A stretch of DNA of 64,000 nt from NCBI GenBank assembly GCA_046520405.1, contig JBKGHI010000007.1, positions 1 through 64,000 of the forward strand, read 5' to 3'. Source of the stretch: Myxococcus sp046520405. Lineage in GTDB: Bacteria; Myxococcota; Myxococcia; Myxococcales; Myxococcaceae. Of this stretch, positions 30,168 to 54,100 are shown one piece after another; position 1 is the first letter of the stretch; each line of letters opens with the position of its first letter. Position numbers and translations under genes: made by a program. The notes under the pieces were generated by a model. The model was not told the DNA's origin, ran no database searches, and saw only the letters and a program-made list of their open reading frames with translations.

Positions 30168-32387
30168 ATGTGGTGTGAACCCATAGCTGTGATTGGCCTG
30201 GGGCTGCGTCTCCCCACGTCGGACTGCCCGGATACCCTCTGGCGGATGTTATGTGATGGGATTGATGCAACCGGAGACATCCCCGCGGACCGCTGGCCGC
30301 GGGCATCGCTCTTCGACTCGGCGCCGGACCGTCCTGGGACCATTCGCAACCGTCGCGCTGGGCTGATTGACGGCGTGGAGCTGGCGGACCCCACGGCGTT
30401 CCGGTTGTCCAAGCGGGAGCTGCGGCAGATGGACCCGCAGCACCGGCTGCTCTTCGAGTGTGCCTGGCACGCGCTGGATGACGCGGGCATCCCCTTTGAT
30501 TCCGTACGGGGGAGCCGCACCGGCGTCTTCATGGGCGTCAACTTCAGCGACTTCCAACGGATGCTGGTCCGGGACTGGTCCGCGCTGGATGGCTATTCCG
30601 TCCTCGGCACGACGGCGTCCTTCGCGGCCAACCGCCTCTCCTATGCGTTCGACTTCCGCGGCCCCAGCACCGTGTCCAGCGTGGGGTGTGCGTCCTCGAC
30701 GGTGGCGTTCCACGAGGCCTGCCGCAGCCTGATGCTGGGCGAGGTGGAGATGGCCCTCGCTGGAGGCGTGGAGCTGATGCTGTCGCCGGACAGCAGCATC
30801 ATGTTGTCCCAGGCGGGTGTGTTCTCCGAGCGGGGGCAGTGCCGGACCCTGGACGCCCAGGCGGACGGCTACGTGCGTGGCGAGGGGGCGGGCGTCGTCG
30901 TCCTCAAGCCGCTGTCCAGGGTCACCGCCGGCGAGCGCGTCTACGCCGTGATTCGGGGCAGCGCCGTCAACCACAACGGCCGGAACGAGTGGATCATGGC
31001 GCCCAGCGCCTCGGCGCAGGCGGACGTCATCCGGCAGGCGTGTGAGCAGGGCGGGGTGGCGCCGGCGAGCATCGACTACATCGAGTTGCATGGCTCGTCG
31101 TTCCTCAAGGGCGACGCGGCCGAGGCGGAGGCCATTGGCGAGGCGCTCGGGCCGCAGCGGCCGTCGCCCTGCCGGCTTGGCGCCATCAGCAACAACGTGG
31201 GCTACCTGGGCGCGGCGGCGGGCATCGCGCAGTTCATCAAGGTGTGCCTGTCCCTGCACCACCGGACCCTGGCGCCGACGATTCACGTGGATGCGCCCAA
31301 TCCGTTGATCGCCTTCGAGCAGCTCGGGCTGAGCATCCAGACGGCGCTGGAGCCGTGGACCGCGCCGACGCCGGGGGAGCCGCTGCGGGCGGGCATCGTG
31401 TCCACGTCCCTGGGAGGCGCCAACGGCTTCGTGGTCCTCGAAGAGGCTCCGGCGGTCGCTCCCGTGACTTCGGAGCGCGCTCCGGTGCCGGGCCACCTCC
31501 TGGTGCTTTCGGCGCTTTCGATGGAGGCGCTCCGTCAGCGGGCGCTCCAGCTCAAGGCGTTCATCGCCAGGACGCCCGACGCGGTGGCGACGCTGGATGA
31601 CATCTGCTTCACCGCGGCGCTCAAGCGGCAGCACCACCGCCATCGGGCCGCCGTGGTGGCGGGGGACAGGGAGGGGCTCGTGGCGCTCCTGGATGCGCTG
31701 GCGCAAGCAACCGGTGCGACGCTGCTGACCCAGGACGACATGCCGCGCGAATGCGTGGAGGCCGGGCGTGCCTTCGTGGCGGGGGACGGGGTGCCGCCGG
31801 AGCTGTTCCCGTCGCGGAGCGGGCGCTGCGTGAGCCTGCCCGTCTATCCCTTCCAGCGTCAGCGCCTGTGGCCCGAGTGGCTGTCGCCCGACGAGGTCTG
31901 CTGGCCACCCAATCATGCGCCGCGGGACGCCGCCTCGATGCTGCAGGCCGCGGCGGTCGCCGCGGGAGACGCTTCCCGCGTGCCGGAGGTCCTGGGCGAA
32001 GCACAGATGCTGACGCTGCTTCGCGGGCACCTGGCGGATGTGCTGGAGGTGGAGCCCGCGACGCTCGACGTGCAGGGCCGGACCTTCTTCGAGCTGGGCC
32101 TGAACTCCATTGGCGCCACGCTGCTGAAGGAGCGCATCTCGCGCGCGCTCGAGCTCCCGCTGTCGACGACGCTCTTCTTCGAGCTGCCCCGTCTGGAGCC
32201 TCTGGCGAAACGGCTGTTGTCGCTGCTGGAGGCCCGGCGCGGCCGTGTGCCTTCCGCGTCGGCTGTGGCGGACACGTCCGCACAGGAAGAGGAGGGGCTG
32301 GTGGAGCGCATCGCCGGGCTCTCCGAGGACGAAGCGCGCGAGCAGATCGCCCGAACGTTGGCGCAACTCAGCATCGAGGTCGCGTGA
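30168..32387 (+). CDS. AT-less PKS protein: non-elongating ketosynthase plus acyl carrier protein
   Basis: A 739-residue KS-ACP protein with no acyltransferase. The KS (about 3-425) keeps nucleophile Cys174 (SVGCASS) and His308 (ELHGSS). The KxNIGH motif is SNNVGY, so the Lys is Ser341 and the second His is Tyr346. Losing these two should prevent decarboxylative condensation but allow acyl transfer. The KS-to-AT linker (about 440-512) runs almost directly into a post-AT linker (SLPVYPFQRQRLW, about 556-568), as if an AT had been cut out. The ACP Ser is 647 (GLNSIGA). A likely role is to receive the pyrrolyl starter and pass it on. C-terminal docking helix SEDEAREQIARTLAQLS. Confidence 0.85.
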   Translation: MWCEPIAVIGLGLRLPTSDCPDTLWRMLCDGIDATGDIPADRWPRASLFDSAPDRPGTIRNRRAGLIDGVELADPTAFRLSKRELRQMDPQHRLLFECAWHALDDAGIPFDSVRGSRTGVFMGVNFSDFQRMLVRDWSALDGYSVLGTTASFAANRLSYAFDFRGPSTVSSVGCASSTVAFHEACRSLMLGEVEMALAGGVELMLSPDSSIMLSQAGVFSERGQCRTLDAQADGYVRGEGAGVVVLKPLSRVTAGERVYAVIRGSAVNHNGRNEWIMAPSASAQADVIRQACEQGGVAPASIDYIELHGSSFLKGDAAEAEAIGEALGPQRPSPCRLGAISNNVGYLGAAAGIAQFIKVCLSLHHRTLAPTIHVDAPNPLIAFEQLGLSIQTALEPWTAPTPGEPLRAGIVSTSLGGANGFVVLEEAPAVAPVTSERAPVPGHLLVLSALSMEALRQRALQLKAFIARTPDAVATLDDICFTAALKRQHHRHRAAVVAGDREGLVALLDALAQATGATLLTQDDMPRECVEAGRAFVAGDGVPPELFPSRSGRCVSLPVYPFQRQRLWPEWLSPDEVCWPPNHAPRDAASMLQAAAVAAGDASRVPEVLGEAQMLTLLRGHLADVLEVEPATLDVQGRTFFELGLNSIGATLLKERISRALELPLSTTLFFELPRLEPLAKRLLSLLEARRGRVPSASAVADTSAQEEEGLVERIAGLSEDEAREQIARTLAQLSIEVA

Positions 32388-35300
32388 TGAGCCGGAAGGA
32401 CGGATTCATGGCGGAGCTGTCGCCGCTCCAGCAGGCCCTGCTGACCATCGAGAAGTTGCAGAAGAAGCTGGCCGCGGCCCCGAGCGGCGAGCGTGAGCCG
32501 ATTGCCATCATCGGCATGGCCTGCCGCTTCCCGGGCGGAGCCACCAGCCCCGCGAAGTTCCGAGACTTGCTGTGGGGCGCGGGCGAGGCGTTGACGGAGG
32601 TCCCCACGGACCGGCGGGCGCTCCAGGGGCTGTATGACCCGGACCCCTCCAGGCCCGGCAAGCTGTCCATGCGCCGCGCCGGCTTCGTGGACGAGGTGGA
32701 CCGGTTCGACGCGGAGTTCTTCCACATCTCCCGGCGCGAAGCCGAGGGCATGGACCCGCAGCAGCGCTTCTTCCTGGAGGTGAGCTGGGAGGCCCTGGAG
32801 GACGCCGGGATTCCGCCGCACCAGCTCGGGGGGACGCGGACCGGTGTCTTCGCCGGTGTCCATGCCAAGGACTACGCGTTCGTCACGGGCGGCGGGCTGG
32901 AGAAGGTGAGCGCCCACTACTCCACCGGTGTGGACGCCAGCTATGTGGCGGGCCGGCTGTCGTACCTGCTCGGGCTCGAAGGGCCGAGCATGGCGGTGGA
33001 CACCGCGTGTTCGTCGTCGCTGTCCGCCGTGCACCTGGCGTGTCAGAGCCTGCGCACGGAGGAGTCGACGCTGGCCATCGCCGGCGGCGTGAAGCTCATC
33101 CTGGCGCCACAGCTCAGCGTGTTCCTGTCCAAGGCGGGGGCCCTGTCCCCCAGCGGCCACTGCCGCACGTTCGACCGGGACGCGGACGGGATGGTGCAGG
33201 GCGAAGGCTGCGGCGTCGTCGTCCTGAAGCGGCTCCGGGATGCCGTGCGGGATGGTGACCGCATCCTCGCGACGCTTCGTGGCACGGGCATGAATCACGA
33301 CGGCGCGAGCGGCGGCCTCACGGTGCCGAACGTCCGCGCCCAGGAAGCGCTGTACCGCCGCGTCCTGCAGCGTGCGGGCATCGAGCCGGCCCAGGTGGAT
33401 TACCTGGAGGCGCACGGGACGGGAACCCGGTTGGGGGACCCCATCGAGCTGGATGGCGTGTCGCGCGTCTACGGTGCGGCGCGGTCCTCGGAGCGCCCGC
33501 TGTGGATTGGCTCCGTCAAGCCGAACATCGGACACACGGAGGCCGCGGCGGGCATCGCGGGCCTCATCAAGGCCGTCCTGGTGCTCCAGAGCGGAGAGGT
33601 CCCGCCCGCGGTCAACTTCGAGCACCCGACGCCCGAGTTCGCGTGGGAGGGCTCGGGGCTCGCGGTCCCTCGCGCACGCACGCCCCTGTCGGCCAAGGAG
33701 GGACCCCATCGCGTCGCCGTGAGCTCGTTCGGGATGAGCGGGGTCAACGCGCACGCGCTCGTCGAGGCCTATACCGAGTCCGCTCCCGGTGCCGTGGAGC
33801 CCGGGCCGTATGTGCTGCCCCTCTCCGCGCGCTCGGAGCCCGCGTTGCGGGCGCTGGCGGCGTCGTGGCTGCGGCACGTGGCTGAGGATGGCCCTGGGAA
33901 GCGCCTGCCGGATGCCTGTTTCACGGCGGGCGCCGGACGCGCCCATCACGCACACCGCGCGGCCGTGGTGGCCAACACGCCCGAGGCGCTTCGGGTGGCC
34001 CTCCAGGCCGTCGCGGAGGGGCGCGACGCGCGGGATGTCACGCGAGGCCAGTCCCGGGATGCCATCGCGAGCGAAGCAGTTTTCGTCTTCGGTGACTCGG
34101 AGCCGGAGGTCGACCGAGGGATGCGTGAGTTGCTGGGGCGCGCCGCCTTCAGGGTCCATGCGGACAAGGTGGATGCGGTCCTCCGGCAGGTCGCGGGTTG
34201 GTCCGCCATCGAACACGTGACGCGAGGGCAGGGAAGCGCGGATGCCGGACACACGGCGGGCATCCTGCTGACGTTCCAGGTCGCATTGGCGGAGCTGTGG
34301 CGCGCGTGTGGCATCGCTCCATCGGCTGTCGCGGGTTCTGGCGTGGGGGCACTCTCCGCGGCGGTGGTCGCGGGCGCGGTCTCCGTGGAGGACGCGGTGC
34401 GGCTCTGCCTGCGCCTCGCTCCAGCGCAGCCCATTCAGGCGCAGCCCCTGAAGTGCCCGTACTTCTCCACGGTGGAGGAGGCCTGGGTCGAAGCGGGGGC
34501 CTTGGTGCGGGTCTCGGACTGGGAGAAGCAGCTCGCCGCCTCGGCCGACGTGGCGTTGTCCGTGGAACTCCTGGGGGCGCGCCATTCGACGGCCTTCCTC
34601 CTGGTCTCCTTCAACGCGTCCATGGCGGGCGCGTTGGAGGCGGTGGTCCGGCGTCGTGACGACAAGGCCCTCATCCTGCAAGCCGGTGCGTCGGCCCGTG
34701 ACGCCTGGCAGCGTGTCCTGGGCGGCATCGCGCGGCTGTACAGCGCCGGTGGCGCCGTGCGCTTCGACGGGCTCTTCGTCGGCGCGCGCAGGTCGGCGGC
34801 TCCGACGTACCCGTGGCAGCGTGAGCGCTACTGGTGGGACGGCGAGCTGGCTTCGGCCCCCGCCCAGGTGGCGGCTCGCGCTGCCATCGAAGTGTCCACG
34901 CAGGACCTCTTCTGCGAACTCGAGTGGACCACGCGCGATGCGGGGCCGCTCCCCGTGGATGCGGAGGGGCATTGGCTCCTCGTCGCTGAACAACCGGCCG
35001 GGGCGGAGGCGCTTCGTCAGGCGCTCACGGCCACGGGTGGCACGGTGCGCGTGGCCTCCGTGGGCTCCGAATGGGATGCGGCGCTTCGGGAATGGCTGCC
35101 CGAGGGAACGTCAGCCCGGGGCGTCGTCTACCTGGCGAGTACGGACCGCCAGGAGTCCCTGGAAGGACTGCGCGCGTCCGTCCAGCGCGAGGTCCAGGCG
35201 GCGACGACGCTCGTCCAGGCACTGGCCCGGCTGTCGGCGCCGCCGCGGTTGTTCCTCGTCACCCAGGGCGCGCAGACCGTGGGCGAAGCGGCGGGGCCCG

Positions 35301-36669
35301 TGTCGATTTCGGGCGCACCGCTCTGGGGCTTGGGGCGAGTCATTGCCTACGAACATCCCGAGCTTGCCTGCAAGCGCATCGACGCCGAGCCAGGGGCGCT
35401 GAGCGGACTGGTGGCGGAGCTCGCGCGCAAGGTGGCGGCTTCCGCTGACGACGACGAGGTCGTGCTCCAGGGTGAACGGCGGCTGGTGCCTTCGTTCACG
35501 CAGCAGCAGCGGCCGGTTCCGGACAGCATGAGCGCCTTCCGTCCCCGGCAGGACCGCACGTACCTGATTACCGGTGGCCTGGGGGGCATCGGGCTCCGGC
35601 TCGCGGCATGGCTGGTGGAGCGCGGCGCGCGCCACCTCGCGCTGTGCGGCAGGAAGGGAGAGACCGACGAGGCCCGGCAGGCCCTGGCGCCGCTGCGTGC
35701 GGCGGGCGCGCGCGTGGAGACCTTCCGCGTTGACGTGAGCCGTCCCGAAGCGGTGGCGGAGATGCTCGCCGCGGTTCGCGGCGGCGGCGCGCCGCTGGGC
35801 GGTGTCTTCCACAGCGCGGGGGTGCTGGCGGACAGCGCGTTGTTGCAGTGGACGCCGCGAGACTTCGAGACCGTCATCGGCCCCAAGGTCGACGGCGCGT
35901 GGAACCTCCATGCGCTGGCCACCGACGCCACCCTCGAGCACTTCGTCCTGTTCTCCTCGACGGCGTCCCTCATCGGCTCTCCGGGGCAGGCGAGCTACGC
36001 CGCGGCCAACGCGTTCCTGGATGCGCTGGCGCACTTCCGGCGCGCACAGGGACTGCCCGCCATCAGCCTCAACTGGGGAAGCTGGGGCGAGGTGGGCATG
36101 GCGGCCGCCGACGCGCGGCGAGGGGAGCGGCTCGCGGAGCGGGGCATGCGGCCCATGTCCGTGGACGAGGCCCTGGCGGCCATGGCGCTGGTGCTGACCG
36201 AGAACCGCGCCACCCGAGGCATCGCGCGCTTCGATCCGGAGCGCTGGGTCCAGAGTCATCCCTCCATCGCGGCTTCAGCGCTGTTCCGTCGCGCGGCGGT
36301 GGAGGAGGCCGTGCCCGTCGTCGCGGAGGCGCCCCGCAAGCTGCGAGAGGTGTTGCTCGCGCTGGAGGGCTCCGCGCGCCGGAGCCTCCTGGAGACCCGT
36401 CTCAAGGAGATGGTCAGCGAGGTCGGAAAGATTCCGACCACGAAGCTGTCGCCCACGGACTCGTTCGACGCGTTGGGGTTCGACTCCATCATGGCGCTCG
36501 AGCTGCGGGACATGGTGCTGGGCGAGCTCGACGTGAGCATGCCCCTCAAGAGTTTCGTCGATGAACGTTCCATCGAGCAGGTGACGGCTGAGCTTCTCGA
36601 GAAGCTCGCGGTCGCCAGTGTGCTCAGCGTTGCCTCCACGGAGCGCAACGACTCGAAGCGGGTCTTGCT

Positions 36670-36673
<4 letters not shown>
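32387..36673 (+). CDS. PKS module KS-AT(inactive)-KR-ACP
   Basis: A 1428-residue module. An N-terminal docking helix (LSPLQQALLTIEKLQKKLA) leads into a KS (about 38-460) with full catalytic residues: Cys208 in DTACSSS, EAHGTGT and NIGHTEAAAG. The next segment (about 562-760) is a shortened acyltransferase in which GHSxG has become GSGVG (650-654, bases 34334-34348). The active-site Ser is Gly, so it cannot load an extender. There is no DH. The KR has TGGLGGIG (about 1062-1069) and catalytic Tyr1204 (GQASYAAAN); ACP Ser is 1367. The ACP must be loaded by another AT, and the product should be a beta-hydroxy intermediate unless a DH acts in trans. Overlaps both neighbours (TGATG, ATGA). Confidence 0.88.
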
Positions 36674-45592
<8,919 letters not shown>

Positions 45593-45601
45593 GACAAATC
45601 G

Positions 45602-51139
<5,538 letters not shown>

Positions 51140-51146
51140 GACCCTG

Positions 51147-54100
51147 ATGGCGAAAATATCGTCACGCATTTCTGAATTGCCCGTCGTCAAGCTCGCGTAC
51201 CTCGCGAGCCAACTGCGCTCGAAGAAGGAGCTGCTGGCGGCCGAGCCCATTGCCGTCGTCGGCATGTCCTGCCGGTTCCCTGGCGGCGGCGAGCTGCCCG
51301 AGACGTTCTGGGAGCTGCTCTCCGCGGGCCGGGACGCGACGCGGGACGTGCCTGCCTCGCGCTGGGACGTCGACGCGTTCTACGACCCCACGCCCGGTGT
51401 CCCGGGGAAGATGTACACGCGCCGGGGCGCCTTCATCGAAGACGTCGACCTGTTCGACCCTGGCTTCTTCGGCATCACGCCTCGTGACGCCAAGGGCATG
51501 GACCCGCAGCAGCGCCTGCTGCTGGAGGAGTGCTGGCGGGCCCTGGAGCGCGCCGGCATTCCGCCCGCCGGCCTCACCGGGAGCCGCACCGGCATCTTCC
51601 TGGGGCTGATGCACAACGACTACAACCTGCTGGGCATGGCCGAGAAGATGGAGTTCCACTCGGCGTCGCTCAACTACCCGTCCGTCGCCGCGGGGCGCAT
51701 CTCCCACACATTGGGCCTGCAGGGGCCGGCCGTCTCGGTGGACACGGCGTGCTCGTCGTCCGCGGTCGCCATCCACCTGGCCTGTCAGAGCCTCCGCAAC
51801 GACGAGAGCGACCTCGCGCTCGCCGCGGGCGCGAACCTGAACCTCTCTCCCGTCACGGTGATGGTGGAGTGCCAGAACCGGATGCTGTCGGCGGACGGCC
51901 GCTGCAAGACGTTCGACGCGTCGGCGGATGGCTTCGGGCGCGGCGAGGGCTGCGGCGTCGTCGTGCTCAAGCGCCTGTCGGATGCGCTGGCCAGCGGGGA
52001 TTCCATCATCGGCGTCATCCGGGGCTCGGCCGTCACGCATGACGGGCGCAGCAGCGGGCTGATGGTGCCGAACGGCCGCTCGCAGGAGCGCGTCATCCGG
52101 GCGGCGCTGGAGAGCTGCGGCGTGGAGCCGGACCAGGTGGGCTACATCGAGGCCCACGGCACGGGGACGCTGCTGGGAGACCCCATTGAGATGGAGGCGC
52201 TGCGGTCCGTCTTCGGCCGCAAGGGCGCGCGCGGTGAGCCGCTCTTCGTCGGCTCGGTGAAGACGAACATCGGCCACCTGGAGGCCGCCGCGGGCATCGC
52301 GGGGCTCATCAAGGTCCTCCTCTCGTTGCAGAACGAGGCCATCCCCGCCCACCTGAACTTCGAGCGGCCCAACCCGAACATCCGCTGGGACGAGCTGCCC
52401 GTCACCATCCCCACGGCCACCCGGCCCTGGCTCCGCGGAGACAAGCGGCGCATCGCGGGTGTCAGCAGCTTCGGGTTCAGCGGCACCAACGTGCACATGG
52501 TGGTGGAAGAGGCCCCGGTGCTGTCGAGGCCCCGCGTGGAGAAGGAGCGCCCGGCCCACGTGCTGACGTTGTCGGCGAAGAGCGAGGCCGCGCTCGAGGC
52601 CCTCATGGAGGCGCAGGAGCGCGCGCTGCCCGAGGATGCGTCGGCGCTGGGCGACTGGTGCTACACGGCCAACGCCGGCCGCTCGCAGTTCGAGCACCGC
52701 GCCGCCGTGTCCGGCGTCACCGCCGCGGAGCTGCGCGCGAACCTGGCGCGGCTGCGTGAAGAGAAGCTGCGCCCGGAGCGCGAGCCCCTGCGCGGCACGG
52801 AGAGCCCCCGGCCCGTGTTCCTCTTCACCGGGCAGGGCGCGCTGCGTCCCGGTGTGGGACGCGAACTGTACGAGACGCAGCCGGTGTTCCGGGCCGCGCT
52901 GGCGCGTTGCTCCAAGGCACTGGACGGGCTGCTCGACTGCAAGCTCGAAGCGCTCCTCTTCGGTGACACGTCCGCGACGCTCCTGGAGGACACGCGCCAC
53001 GCGCAGCCCGCGCTGGTGGCGCTGGAGTTCGCGCTGGCGGAGCTGTGGGCGTCATGGGGCGTCACGCCGTCGGTGCTCATCGGGCACAGCCTGGGGGAGT
53101 ACGCCGCGGCCGCCGTGGCGGGGGTGTTCAGCATCGAGGAGGCCTTGCGGCTGGTCGTGGTGCGCGCACGGCTCATCGGGGACATGCTGGGCGCGGGGGC
53201 GATGCTGGCGATTTCCGCGCCGGTCGACACGGTCCGTGGCGCCATTGCGCCTCACGCTGGCGCGGTGTCCCTGGCGGCCATCAACGGCCCCGAGGACGTG
53301 GTGGTCTCAGGGGTGCCGGAGGCCATCACGGAGGTGGAGGCGGCCCTGGGACGCCACGGTATCCAGACGAAGCGTCTGCGGATGGCCTACGCCTTCCACT
53401 CCACGCAGATGGAGCCGGTGCTGAAGCCGTTCGCGGAGGCCTTCCGGGGCCTGACGCTGACGGCGCCGCGCATCCCCCTGGTCTCCACGCTGGAGGGCCG
53501 GCGTGTTGGCGAAGAAATCTCCCGGCCGGAGTACTGGTGCCGTCAGTTGAGGGAGCCCGTCGCCTTCGCGCAAGGGCTGGAGGCGCTGCGCGCGGAGGGG
53601 CACCGGACGTACCTGGAGGTGGGGCCCGCGCCCATCCTGGCGGGCATTGGCCGCAGGACATTCCAGACGACGGAGGCGCTGTGCTGGCTTCCCAGCCTGC
53701 GTCCGTCCGCGGGCGAGACGGCGCAACTGCTCGCGAGCCTGGCGGAGCTGTACATGCGCGGCTTCGACGTGGATTGGACCGCGTTCGACGCGCCCTTCGA
53801 GCGCCGGCCTCGCTGCCTGCCGACGCATCCCTTCCTGCGTGAGCGGTACTGGATGGACGCGAAGGGCCCCGCGGGTCAACGCGCCTACTCAGCGAGCGAC
53901 GACTCCGCGCGAGGCGAGGCCCCCGTGCTGCCGGGGGCGCAGTTGCAACTCGCGGGCGCGAAGGAGGCACGGTTCGCGGCCCGGCTGAGCACGCACGCGC
54001 CCGCCTTCATCGAGGAGCATCGCGTCCTCGGAAACCCCGTGCTGCCAGCCGCCTGCTACGTCGAGATGGCGCTCGGCGCGGCGCACCACGTGGCCCCGGC

